From Microbacterium sp. LWH3-1.2 (lineage in GTDB: Bacteria > Actinomycetota > Actinomycetes > Actinomycetales > Microbacteriaceae), in NCBI RefSeq assembly GCF_040675855.1, contig NZ_JBEGIK010000001.1, positions 3,720,001-3,784,000 on the forward strand: 64,000 nucleotides of DNA. Reading direction: 5' to 3'. Both the position numbers and the translations under genes were made by a program. Each line of letters opens with the position of its first letter. The first letter of the stretch is position 1. The notes under the pieces are model-generated. The model made no database searches. It was not told the DNA's origin and saw only the letters and a program-made list of their open reading frames with translations. Below are positions 24,191-32,297 of the stretch, one piece after another.

Positions 24191-24595
24191 ATGTCCGTCA
24201 CCCTCGCAGACGCCCGTCGCGTGATCGAGGCCGCTGAGAAGCGCGCCGACGAGATCGGCCAGCCCATGAACATCGCCGTCGTCGACGCCGGCGGCAACCT
24301 CGTCGCACACGTGCGCCAGGACGGCGCCTGGATCGGCAGCATCGAGATCTCGATCAGCAAGGCATGGACGTCGAAGGCGTTCGACATCTCGACCAAGGAT
24401 CTCGGCGACAACTCGCAGCCGACGCAGCAGTTCTTCGGCATCCACACGACCAACGCGCACGGCCGCGGCGTCGCGATCTTCGCCGGCGGCGTGCCGCTCA
24501 GCCGCGACGGCAGGGTCGTCGGCGCGGTGGGAGTCAGCGGCGGGTCGGGCGAGCAGGATCAGACCGTCGCGGAGGCGGGCGCGGCCGCGTTCTGA
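24191..24595 (+). CDS. GlcG/HbpS-family (DUF336) protein
   Basis: 134 residues of the GlcG/HbpS fold: LADARRVIEAAEKRADEIGQPMNIAVVDAGGNLVAH, then ISISKAWTSKAFDIST and the C-terminal FAGGVPLSRDGRVVGAVGVSGGSGEQDQTVAEAG. Streptomyces HbpS binds haem outside the cell. This protein has no signal peptide, so it should be cytoplasmic. AAGGAA precedes the ATG. Its place directly behind fdhA suggests a role linked to aldehyde oxidation, but no enzymatic activity can be claimed. Confidence 0.85.
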   Translation: MSVTLADARRVIEAAEKRADEIGQPMNIAVVDAGGNLVAHVRQDGAWIGSIEISISKAWTSKAFDISTKDLGDNSQPTQQFFGIHTTNAHGRGVAIFAGGVPLSRDGRVVGAVGVSGGSGEQDQTVAEAGAAAF

Positions 24596-24620
24596 TACCG
24601 GGAGGACGAGCTCTCCGCCG

Positions 24621-25256
24621 TCACGTCCGCCAGGGGCAGAGGTCGACCTTGTGGCCGTCCGCGTCCGCGAGCGTCCACCATTCCGGCGCGTGCGAGTCGT
24701 CGACGATGACGCCGCCCGCGGCCAGTGCGGCGTCCAGCCGCTTCTCGATGACGTCGCGTGGCCCGTTGACATCGAGGTGCGACCGGCCGCGCAAGGGCTT
24801 GTCGACCGGCTGGAACCAGATGAGCGGGCCACGGCCGTCCTTATCGAAGAGGACGCCGTCGCGCACCTCCGAGAATCCGGTCGCCGCTTTCCAGAACGGC
24901 ACGACCGCGCCGGGGTCCGGCGTCGCGACGGCGAGCATCACATCGAGCATCCGTCCGGTCTCTGCCGGGATGTCGAGTTCGCGCGCGGCCTCCGAGATCC
25001 GCGCCGCGAGCTCGGCGTCCTTCGCCGTCAGCCCGCCTGCCGAGTGGGTCATGAGCCGCACGCGCACGGTGGTGTACCGCACGTCCACATCGGGGTGGTG
25101 GTCGGCGGCCTCTGCCAGCTCGGAGATCGCGCCGAACAGCTGCGCCCCGACGGCGAACGTGCCCGTGCGGAACAGCGCGAATGCCCCCGTGACGCGCGGA
25201 TGCCAGTCCTCGACACCGGGGAACGCGCGGAACTCGCCTGATGTGATGGTGTCCAT
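24621..25256 (-). CDS. Pterin-4a-carbinolamine dehydratase-like and VOC fusion protein
   Basis: 211-residue two-domain protein. Residues 1-95 resemble pterin-4a-carbinolamine dehydratase (PhhB/DCoH), with the active-site block HHPDVDVRYTTVRVRLMTHSAGGLT. Residues about 105-211 form a glyoxalase/VOC half (MLDVMLAVATPDPGAVVPFWKAATGF, LIWFQPVDKP, SHLDVNGP, LADADGHKVDLCPW). The ATG at 25256 is the only sensible start. No aromatic amino-acid hydroxylase lies nearby to need pterin recycling, so the dehydratase-like domain may have another role. Converges on the GlcG-like gene. Confidence 0.8.
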   Translation of the reverse strand: MDTITSGEFRAFPGVEDWHPRVTGAFALFRTGTFAVGAQLFGAISELAEAADHHPDVDVRYTTVRVRLMTHSAGGLTAKDAELAARISEAARELDIPAETGRMLDVMLAVATPDPGAVVPFWKAATGFSEVRDGVLFDKDGRGPLIWFQPVDKPLRGRSHLDVNGPRDVIEKRLDAALAAGGVIVDDSHAPEWWTLADADGHKVDLCPWRT

Positions 25257-25328
25257 GCCCCGAGGATGCCACCGCCACGTCCTTCCGCAACCCCCCTTGC
25301 GCGCCACCGGTCGCGTCGAGATCGTGTG

Positions 25329-25389
25329 CTCGCCGAGTGCACATGATCCACGCGCGTCGATCGCGTCATCTCGGCGAGACACATGATCC
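25329..25389. repeat. Direct repeat in the divergent region upstream of the YqaJ-like gene
   Basis: Two near-identical 20-21 nt units: CTCGCCGAGTGCACATGATC (from 25329) and CTCGGCGAGACACATGATCC (from 25370). Each contains a small palindrome CTCG-S-CGAG followed by CACATGATCC. They start 41 bp apart, about four helical turns, so they could be paired binding sites in the 264-bp region between the VOC-fusion gene and the YqaJ-like gene. The remaining intergenic DNA shows nothing else. Confidence 0.5.
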
Positions 25390-25520
25390 GTACGTCGGTG
25401 GGAGCGGTCAGCGCATCGCCACCTGGCGGAGCACGGCGTCACCGAAGGTCCGCAACGCCGGGTGGTGGTCAGCGCGCGTCGCAGGCGGCGGATGTCGGGT
25501 CGGCGGCGTAGCCTCGAAGG

Positions 25521-26228
25521 GTGAATCCCGAGCTCTCCGCCGCGCGCCCGTCGGGGCTCGCGGCGCAGGCACCGGAGGTCGCCGCCCGCATCGTGGCGGA
25601 CTCGCGCGACCGGGTGGCCTGGGTGCGCGCTCGGTCGAGGGGCATCACCGCGACGGATGTCGCCACCCTCACCTCCGATAAGGCGATCGCCCGCGCCGCC
25701 GACGCCAAGCTCCTGGGCTCGGGGTTCTCCGGCAACGCGTACACCGCGCACGGCCGAGCGCGCGAGCCCGAGATCGCCGGGTGGGTCGCCGCGACCCACG
25801 GCATCCAGCCGTCCTCGGCCCTTTTCCACGCGGTCGTCGAGAAGCGCCACCTGGCGACCCCCGACGGCATCGCGGTCGACGGCGTCGGTCGCATCACCCT
25901 CGCCGAGATCAAGACGACGAACAAGGCGTGGCGCAGCATCCCTCGGTCCTACCTGCGTCAAGTGTGGTGGCAGCAGCATGTGCTGGGCGCCGAGCGCACG
26001 CTGGTCGCGTGGGAGCAGCATGACGGCTTCGTACCCGTCGGCGACGAGCCCCGCTGCGCGTGGGTCGACCGCGACGACGCGGAGATCGCGAAGCTCGTGC
26101 GCCTCGCGACCGCCCTCATCGACGAGCTCTACCTGCGGACGATGCGCGCCAGGCAGCAGCCGGAGCGGACGCCGCAGCCGCCGGCTCCGCCGCGCGAGCC
26201 GTTCCGCGCCCTCGCCCTCGCCGACTGA
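25521..26228 (+). CDS. YqaJ-like (lambda-exonuclease fold) nuclease
   Basis: 235 residues with the YqaJ/PD-(D/E)XK pattern: GITATDVATLTSDK at the N-terminus, GRAREPEIAGWVAATHG, then ATPDGIAVDG and LAEIKTTNKAW (the D...ExK catalytic core), followed by YLRQVWWQQHVLGAERTLVAWEQ. YqaJ proteins are usually phage recombination exonucleases. No recombinase (RecT/Bet) or other phage gene is nearby, so this is a stand-alone chromosomal copy. GTG start with GAAGG upstream. The last 30 residues are Pro/Arg-rich and look disordered. Confidence 0.82.
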   Translation: MNPELSAARPSGLAAQAPEVAARIVADSRDRVAWVRARSRGITATDVATLTSDKAIARAADAKLLGSGFSGNAYTAHGRAREPEIAGWVAATHGIQPSSALFHAVVEKRHLATPDGIAVDGVGRITLAEIKTTNKAWRSIPRSYLRQVWWQQHVLGAERTLVAWEQHDGFVPVGDEPRCAWVDRDDAEIAKLVRLATALIDELYLRTMRARQQPERTPQPPAPPREPFRALALAD

Positions 26229-26252
26229 CCGCTCACGCGACCGGCGCGGCAG

Positions 26253-26756
26253 TCATCGGATCGTGGTGACGCGCCGGGCGTCGGCCTCCCACACGCGCGC
26301 ACCCGTCGCCTGCCCGCTGATGTGAGCTGCCTTGATCAGGCGCATCGCCGTCGCCAGTCGAACCGCGGTGAGTCCCCGCGCCAGGGTGATGTGGGGAGTC
26401 CAGTGGTCGATGCCCGTGTTCGAGTAGCGCGGCTCCGGCCTCCCGGCGATCTCGGCGACGGCGCGGTGGACCGCCAGCAGGGCGGAGCTCACGATGACCT
26501 GGCGCGCCAGGACGTACCGGTCCCGGTGACCGAGGAGAAGGACTCCCCCGAGATCGAGCGGCACAGGCAGCAGGTCGGCGAGGCCCACGAAGTCCGCCGG
26601 CTCGAGCCGCTCGCGCACCGCGAGCGTCACGTGCGGACGGTTGCTGGGCGCGGGATTGCGCCCCGAGCTCGGCAGATCCGCCCCGAGCAGCCGGTCCCAG
26701 TCCTCCCTGACCGCGCGGTCGAGCTCGGCGTCCGGGATCAGTTCCACGCTGAACAC
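26253..26756 (-). CDS. 2'-5' RNA ligase / cyclic phosphodiesterase family protein
   Basis: 167-residue two-histidine phosphoesterase. Both HxT motifs are present: RPHVTLAV (about residues 42-49) and TPHITLAR (about 121-128). Members include bacterial LigT/ThpR and cyclic phosphodiesterases acting on RNA 2',3'-cyclic or 2'-5' linked ends. The true substrate is unknown. GTG start (VFSVELIP). It lies 42 bp downstream of the peptide ABC ATPase gene on the same strand and may be co-transcribed, but no functional link is evident. Confidence 0.8.
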   Translation of the reverse strand: MFSVELIPDAELDRAVREDWDRLLGADLPSSGRNPAPSNRPHVTLAVRERLEPADFVGLADLLPVPLDLGGVLLLGHRDRYVLARQVIVSSALLAVHRAVAEIAGRPEPRYSNTGIDHWTPHITLARGLTAVRLATAMRLIKAAHISGQATGARVWEADARRVTTIR

Positions 26757-26798
26757 GCCTCCATCCTGCCGTGCGCGGGCGTCCGCCGCGGGATGAGG

Positions 26799-28694
26799 TC
26801 ACCGCGCCTGTCCGGCGGCCTCCACCCTCGCCCGCTCCATCGCTGCAGCCTCGGCACCGCCGTCGTCCGCAGGCTCGCCCGGAGCACCGGGGTCGACGCC
26901 GGCGGCCTCGACCTCGGCGCCCGCCGCCTCCGCGTCCCACCCGGGCTGGGGAACCGAGTCGATGAGCAGCCGCGTGTACTCGTGCTGTGGTGCGGCGAGC
27001 AGCTCCGCCGTGCGGCCGCGCTCGACGATCTCGCCGCGGCGCATCACGACCGTCTCGTCGCATACGCGCCGCACGACGGCGAGGTCGTGGCTGATGAAGA
27101 GCACGGTGAGTCCGCGCTCCCGCCGGATGCGGTCGACGAGATCGAGCACCTGCGCCTGCACTGAGACATCGAGCGCGCTCGTCGCCTCGTCCATCACGAG
27201 CACGTCCGGTTCGATCGCGAGGGCGCGCGCGATCGCGACTCGCTGACGCTGACCGCCCGAGAGCGTCCGCGGCCGCGCCCGTGCGTGCTTCTCCCCCAGT
27301 CCGACCTGGGCGAGCAGGTCGAGCACGCGCGAGCGAGCGTTCGTCGCGCTCAGCGTGGTGTGCAGGCGCAGGGCGTCTTCGATGGCACGGCCCGCTGTGA
27401 TGCGCGGGTCGAGCGACAGGTAGGGGTCCTGGAACACCATCTGCACGCTGCGCGCGTGAGCGAGCCGCTCGCGCCGGGTGCGCGGCACGGCGGTGCGGTC
27501 ACGACCATCGACGCGGATGTCGCCCGTGTCGGCGGCCTCGAGCCCGACGATCATGCGCGCGAGCGTGGACTTGCCCGACCCCGACTCCCCCACCACGCCC
27601 AGCGCGCCTCCCCGAGGAACCGCGACCGACGCATCGATCACCGCGTGCACCGGCTCCTTGCCACGGCGCACATAGGTCTTCGACACCCCGGCCGCGTCGA
27701 GCATCGGCGAAGCGGCAACGGCCGTGACCGCAGCATCCGTCCCGCCGTCATGGTGCACAGAATCCGGGGTCGCCGACGACGCGCCGGTGGACGGATGCTG
27801 CGCCCCGGCGTGCTGCGCAGGGTCTCCGATCCGGTGACCCGGGGTTGCACCGGGCCGGGCGCCGACCAGCGTCGGAGTCGCGGCGACCAGTCGCCGCGTG
27901 TACTCGGCCCGCGGGTCGCGCAGCACGTCGTGCGCGCGGCCCTGCTCGACGATCTGCCCGCCGCTCATGACGTAGACGCGGTCGCACAGCGATGCGGCCA
28001 GGTTGAGGTCGTGCGTGATGAAGAGCATGCCCATGCCTCGGCTCGCGCGCTGCTCGGTGAGCACGCCGATGATCTCGGCCTGGGTGGTCACGTCGAGGGC
28101 CGTCGTGGGCTCGTCGCAGACGAGGAGCTTCGGCGACGTCGTCAGTGCTCCGGCGATCATGACGCGCTGCAGCATCCCGCCCGAGAACTCGTGCGGGTAC
28201 TGGTGCAGGTGGTCTTCTGGGCGTGGGAGGCGCACCGCCTCGAGCAGTTCGACGGCGCGCGCCCGCGCGGCATCCGTCGACCATCTCTCTGCGAGGCGCA
28301 GCGCCTCGGTGAGGTGATCGCCGATCGTGCGCATCGGGTTGATGCCGGCGCGCGGATCCTGGAAGATCATCGCCGCGCCGTGGCGGCGCAGCTGCCGAAG
28401 CTCGGGCGCGGGGGCCGACAGCACACCTGCCCCGTCGAGCACGACGTCGCCGGTGGTCGCGGAACGGCCGGGGACGAGTCCCAGCACGGCGCGGGCGGTC
28501 AGCGACTTGCCCGACCCGGACTCGCCGACGAGGCCGACGGTCTCTCCCGCGGCGACAGAGAGCGAGATGCCGTGCAGCAGCCGCGTGCCGTCGGGCAGGT
28601 CGAGCGTCAGGTCGCGGATGTCGAGCAGTGCGGCGCCCGGCGCTGCGGACGCGCCGGCCCGTGCCCGGGTGACGACGGGCTCGGTTGCGGTCAT
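26799..28694 (-). CDS. Fused dual ATPase of a peptide/nickel-type ABC transporter (DppD-DppF)
   Basis: 631 residues with two complete ATP-binding domains in one chain. The first has Walker A GESGSGKSLTARA, signature EFSGGMLQRV and Walker B KLLVCDEPTTALD; the second has GESGSGKSTLARM, LSGGQRQRVAIARAL and VLVMDEATSALD. An Ala/Gly/His-rich linker of about 60 residues joins them. In E. coli these are the separate DppD and DppF. The C-terminal 45 residues are Ala/Glu-rich and not family-like. ATG 28694 overlaps the DppC-type stop (ATGA). Substrate as for the operon: oligopeptide or other solute of binding-protein family 5. Confidence 0.92.
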   Translation of the reverse strand: MTATEPVVTRARAGASAAPGAALLDIRDLTLDLPDGTRLLHGISLSVAAGETVGLVGESGSGKSLTARAVLGLVPGRSATTGDVVLDGAGVLSAPAPELRQLRRHGAAMIFQDPRAGINPMRTIGDHLTEALRLAERWSTDAARARAVELLEAVRLPRPEDHLHQYPHEFSGGMLQRVMIAGALTTSPKLLVCDEPTTALDVTTQAEIIGVLTEQRASRGMGMLFITHDLNLAASLCDRVYVMSGGQIVEQGRAHDVLRDPRAEYTRRLVAATPTLVGARPGATPGHRIGDPAQHAGAQHPSTGASSATPDSVHHDGGTDAAVTAVAASPMLDAAGVSKTYVRRGKEPVHAVIDASVAVPRGGALGVVGESGSGKSTLARMIVGLEAADTGDIRVDGRDRTAVPRTRRERLAHARSVQMVFQDPYLSLDPRITAGRAIEDALRLHTTLSATNARSRVLDLLAQVGLGEKHARARPRTLSGGQRQRVAIARALAIEPDVLVMDEATSALDVSVQAQVLDLVDRIRRERGLTVLFISHDLAVVRRVCDETVVMRRGEIVERGRTAELLAAPQHEYTRLLIDSVPQPGWDAEAAGAEVEAAGVDPGAPGEPADDGGAEAAAMERARVEAAGQAR

Positions 28695-29554
28695 GCCGGG
28701 GTCTCCCCACCGATGCGGTCGGAGAGCTCTTCCCCGATGATGTTGACGGCCACGACGACCACGACGACGGCGACCGCCGGCACGATCGCGGGCAGGAAGT
28801 GCCCGCCGATGAGCCCCGCCTGCGCCTCGTTGATCATCGCGCCCCAGTCGGCCGTCGGCGGCTGTACGCCGAGACCGAGGAACGACAGGGCCGCGAGCTC
28901 GGCGAGCACGTACCCGAAGTTCAGGGTCGACTGGGCGCCGACGATGGGCGTGACGTTCGGAAGCACGCGCCGCAGCGCGATCCACGCGCCGCCGAAGCCC
29001 TGCACGCGATACGCCGCGACGTACGGTCTCGTCCGCTCGGCCGCGATGAGCGAGCGCGTCAGGCGCGCGACGAACGGCGCGTAGGCGATGCTCATCGCGA
29101 TGACCGGTGCGACCAGCCCCTTGCCGAAGAGCGCGACCGCCATGATCGCGATGAGCAGCGACGGGAACGCGAAAAGCACGTCGAACAGGCGGCCGAGCAC
29201 GGCATCGATCCAGCCGCCGCGCCAACCGGCGACGAGCCCGAGGAGGATGCCGAGTACGGTCGAGGCGACCACCACGAGCAGGGGACCCAGCAGCGCGGTG
29301 CGAGCGCCGTAGATGAGGCGGCTCAGCGTGTCGCGGCCGAGGCCGTCGGTACCGAGCCAGTGCGCGGCGCTCGGCGGCGCGTTGACGGCGGCGAAGTCGA
29401 CGGCATCCGGGTTGTAGGGCGCGAGGAACGGCGCGAAGATCGCGGCCAGCGTCATCGTGGCGAGGACGCCCAGCGCGATCGCGAAGGTCAGGCTGGTGCG
29501 GGGCAGCCGCGGAGCGCGCAGCACCTCGACGGCGAGGGTGGGTGTGGCGGTCAT
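28691..29554 (-). CDS. Peptide-type ABC transporter permease (DppC type)
   Basis: 287-residue permease with five to six membrane segments. The N-terminal block FAPFLAPYNPDAVDF and HWLGTDGLGRDTLSRLIYGARTALLGPLL is characteristic of DppC/OppC proteins. The coupling loop is YVAAYRVQGFGGAWIALRRVLPNVTPIV. It overlaps the DppB-type gene upstream and the ATPase gene downstream by four bases each. Confidence 0.93.
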   Translation of the reverse strand: MTATPTLAVEVLRAPRLPRTSLTFAIALGVLATMTLAAIFAPFLAPYNPDAVDFAAVNAPPSAAHWLGTDGLGRDTLSRLIYGARTALLGPLLVVVASTVLGILLGLVAGWRGGWIDAVLGRLFDVLFAFPSLLIAIMAVALFGKGLVAPVIAMSIAYAPFVARLTRSLIAAERTRPYVAAYRVQGFGGAWIALRRVLPNVTPIVGAQSTLNFGYVLAELAALSFLGLGVQPPTADWGAMINEAQAGLIGGHFLPAIVPAVAVVVVVVAVNIIGEELSDRIGGETPA

Positions 29555-30507
29555 CGGGCACCGGCTCCGGCAGCGGATCGGGGGTCGATCCAGGGTTCGA
29601 GGACGTCGACCACGGCGTTCACGAGCACGAACGCGGTGACGACGAGGAGGACGATCGCCTGCACGACCGGGAAGTCGAGGCGGTCGACCGACTGCACGAG
29701 CAGCGAGCCCATGCCCGCGAGACCGAAGGCCGCCTCGACGATGGAGCTCGCGACGAGGAGACCCGCCACCAGCATCCCGCTCACGGTCAGGATCGGCCCG
29801 ACGGCGTTGCGGAACACGTGACGGCGGATCACCGTGCCGCGCTTGATGCCGCGGCTGATCGCGACCTCGACATGCTCGCGGTCGAGCTGGTCGATCATCG
29901 ACGACCTCGTCACCTTGCCCACCAGCACCACGAAGACGATCGCGAGGGCGATCGACGGAAGCACGAGGTGGTAGACCGTGTCCCAGAACCCTTCGCCCGA
30001 CCCGAACGACGGGAACCAGCCGAGCTGCACCGCGAACACCGCGATGAGAACGATGGATCCGACGAACGAAGGGATGGCGCCGAGGACGGTGAGCCCGATG
30101 AGGATCGAGCGATCGGCGAGGCGGCCGCGGTGGAGGGCCGCGATCGCGCCGGCGATGAGGCCGACGACCGCGATCGTCGTGCCCGCCATCACGACGAGGC
30201 CGAGGGTGACGGGCAGCCGCTCGCCGAGCACCACGGTCACGTCCTGCCGGTACTGCAGCGAGCGCCCGAGGTCGCCCTGCAGGAGTCCCGCCACCCAGTT
30301 GAGGTACTGCTGCCACGGCGGCAGGTCGAGACCGTACTGCGCGGTGATCTGCGCCACCGCCTCCGGGCTCGGCTTGCGGCCACGCAGCAGGAACGAGACG
30401 GGATCGCCCGGCACCAGGAAGCGCGAGAAGAACACGAGCACGGATGCCAGGAACAGCGTGAGCAGCAGGCCGCCGAGCTTGCCGGCGATCCGACGGACGG
30501 CGATCAT
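29551..30507 (-). CDS. Peptide-type ABC transporter permease (DppB type)
   Basis: 318-residue permease with an N-terminal helix (IAGKLGGLLLTLFLASVLVFF) followed by the family markers LVPGDPVSFLL, YGLDLPPWQQYLNWVAGLLQGDLGRSL and the coupling loop EHVEVAISRGIKRGTVIRRHVFRNAVGPI. Its ATGA overlaps the DppC-type start. A 93-bp gap with a GC-rich hairpin separates it from the binding-protein gene upstream. Confidence 0.93.
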   Translation of the reverse strand: MIAVRRIAGKLGGLLLTLFLASVLVFFSRFLVPGDPVSFLLRGRKPSPEAVAQITAQYGLDLPPWQQYLNWVAGLLQGDLGRSLQYRQDVTVVLGERLPVTLGLVVMAGTTIAVVGLIAGAIAALHRGRLADRSILIGLTVLGAIPSFVGSIVLIAVFAVQLGWFPSFGSGEGFWDTVYHLVLPSIALAIVFVVLVGKVTRSSMIDQLDREHVEVAISRGIKRGTVIRRHVFRNAVGPILTVSGMLVAGLLVASSIVEAAFGLAGMGSLLVQSVDRLDFPVVQAIVLLVVTAFVLVNAVVDVLEPWIDPRSAAGAGAR

Positions 30508-30571
30508 CGCACGCCTGCCTCAGCCTCGAGCGAACCCGCGGGGCGGGCGGCGGAGTGCGGCGCCCCGAGAC

Positions 30572-30592
30572 GGGGCCCCGGCGCCGGGCCCC
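30572..30592. other. GC-only hairpin after the peptide-binding protein gene
   Basis: GGGGCCC-C-GG (30572-30581) pairs with CC-GGGCCCC, a stem of about 9 bp with one bulged base and a very small loop. It sits in the 93-bp gap between the binding protein and the first permease, the same position as the hairpins in the sugar and amino-acid operons. Confidence 0.5.
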
Positions 30593-30600
30593 CGCCCACC

Positions 30601-32250
30601 TCAGCGGGAGCCAATGGTCGCCGCCCACGGGTAGTACATGAACGCCACCGACGGGGCCACACCGGTCACCCGCTCGCCGAGGAACAGCGTCATCGGTCCC
30701 TGGAACAGCGGAAGCCACGGCAGCTGCTCGTTCGCGATCCGCTGCGCGCGGGCGGTGACCTCACTGCGCGCGGCCGGGTCGTCGATCGCGACCGCCTCGT
30801 TCACGAGGGCGTCGAATTCGGGGTCGCTCCAGTTGCCGTAGTTGCTGAACTCGCCGGTGCGCAGCACGCCGTACATCTCGAGCGGGTCGGGGCTCGACAG
30901 ATACCACGACGTGTAGAACAGGTCGATGCCCTCGCGGGCGCTCGGGTCGGAGAACAGGGCCGTGTAGGCGCTCGGGCTCACGGTCTCGATGGTCGCCTCG
31001 AGCCCGATCGACTGCGCTGCCGCGGCCGCACCCTGCGAGATCACGGCGAAGTCGTTGCTGATCGGCGCCGTCGCGATGACGATCTCCTCACCCGCGACGC
31101 CGGCCTCCTCGATGAGCTTCTTCGCGGCCTCGATGTCGTACGGGTACTCCTCGAGTCCATCGAACGCCTCCTTCAGCGCCTCGTCGCTTGCGCCCACCCA
31201 CACCGACTCGGTGGTGAGCGCATCGGTGACCTCGCCGTAGCCCTTGGCCGCAGCATCCAGGATCCCCTGCCGGTCCATCGCCATCAGCAGCGCCCGGCGC
31301 ACGCGCCCGTCTCCGAGCGGGCCCTCGAGGTTGCTCACGACGAGACTGCCGACGGCGGTGTTGAGGCCGAAGTACATGTCCCCCTTGCCGGAGTCCTGCA
31401 GCTGGGCGATCGCGTCGGCCGGGATCATCCAGCCGCCGTCGACCTCGCCCGACTTCAGCGCGTTGACCCGCGCGTTGGGGTCGGTCATGAAGTGGATGTC
31501 GACCTCGCCGGCGCGGGCGCGCAGCGACTCGTCCCAGTAGCCGTCGTAGCGGGTCAGTGTGACCGACTCGCCGGACTGCCACTCGGTGAGCTCGAACGGG
31601 CCGGTGCAGTTCACGAGGCCCGACGAGTTGCCGTAATCGGCGCCCTTCTCGGCCAGCGTCGCAGCGGACTCGACGACGCCGGCCGAGCTGCCCATCGCGA
31701 GATTGAACTGCGAGTCGGCCTGCCTCATCGTGACGGTGACCTGGCGATCGCCGGTCTGCTCGATCGCTGCGACATTCTGGTAGACGGAGTACCACGACGA
31801 GCCGACCTCGGGATCGAGGTGGCGGCTCATCGACGCGACCACGTCGGCGGCCGTGAGCGGTGTGCCGTCGTGGAACGTCACGCCGTCGCGGATCGTGTAG
31901 ACCCACGTCTCGGGCGTCGGGTGCTCGAACGCCTCCGCAAGGCCGGGCGACAGCGTGTAGTCGGGGCCCAGGCGCAGCAGCGACTCGCACACGTTCGAGA
32001 GCACCTGGTTGTCGGCGTAGTCGAACGCGTAGGCGTAGTCCAGCGAGGAGGGCTCGGAGTAGCTCACCCACGAGAACGAGTCGAGGTCGCCCGACGGCGC
32101 GGCCGTCTGGGCGGTGTACTCCCACTCCGGGGCGGCGGTGGAGTCGGGGCTCGACGTGTCGGCGCTGCAGGCGGACAGGACGAGCGCGCCCGCCACGCCG
32201 ACGCTCGCGACGGCTAGCGGGCGACGGGCGTTGCGTCGAGTGCGGATCAT
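30601..32250 (-). CDS. Family-5 ABC transporter substrate-binding lipoprotein
   Basis: 549-residue solute receptor of the DppA/OppA class. The lipobox is LVLSAC (Cys28). The N-terminal lobe contains SYSEPSSLDYAYAFDYADNQVLSNVCESLLRLG, and the family signature WVYTIRDGVTFHDGTPLTAADVVASM is intact. Typical ligands are peptides, but opines, nickel chelates and glycosides are also known. The adjacent YtcJ-type amidohydrolase suggests an amide-containing solute. It is the second gene of the TetR-controlled operon, 47 bp after the amidohydrolase. Confidence 0.92.
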   Translation of the reverse strand: MIRTRRNARRPLAVASVGVAGALVLSACSADTSSPDSTAAPEWEYTAQTAAPSGDLDSFSWVSYSEPSSLDYAYAFDYADNQVLSNVCESLLRLGPDYTLSPGLAEAFEHPTPETWVYTIRDGVTFHDGTPLTAADVVASMSRHLDPEVGSSWYSVYQNVAAIEQTGDRQVTVTMRQADSQFNLAMGSSAGVVESAATLAEKGADYGNSSGLVNCTGPFELTEWQSGESVTLTRYDGYWDESLRARAGEVDIHFMTDPNARVNALKSGEVDGGWMIPADAIAQLQDSGKGDMYFGLNTAVGSLVVSNLEGPLGDGRVRRALLMAMDRQGILDAAAKGYGEVTDALTTESVWVGASDEALKEAFDGLEEYPYDIEAAKKLIEEAGVAGEEIVIATAPISNDFAVISQGAAAAAQSIGLEATIETVSPSAYTALFSDPSAREGIDLFYTSWYLSSPDPLEMYGVLRTGEFSNYGNWSDPEFDALVNEAVAIDDPAARSEVTARAQRIANEQLPWLPLFQGPMTLFLGERVTGVAPSVAFMYYPWAATIGSR

Positions 32251-32297
32251 GGTGCTCCTCGGGGTCGGACGACGGTGTCGGGTGGTGGAGACGGAAT

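Noticed and set aside
25521..26228. Prophage remnant around the YqaJ-like gene
   Set aside because: No recombinase, integrase, structural or regulatory phage gene within 20 kb on either side.
29542..32217. 891-codon open frame on the plus strand across the peptide ABC operon
   Set aside because: It overlaps two genes with clear family signatures and reads as low-complexity Arg/Asp/His repeats; an antisense shadow.
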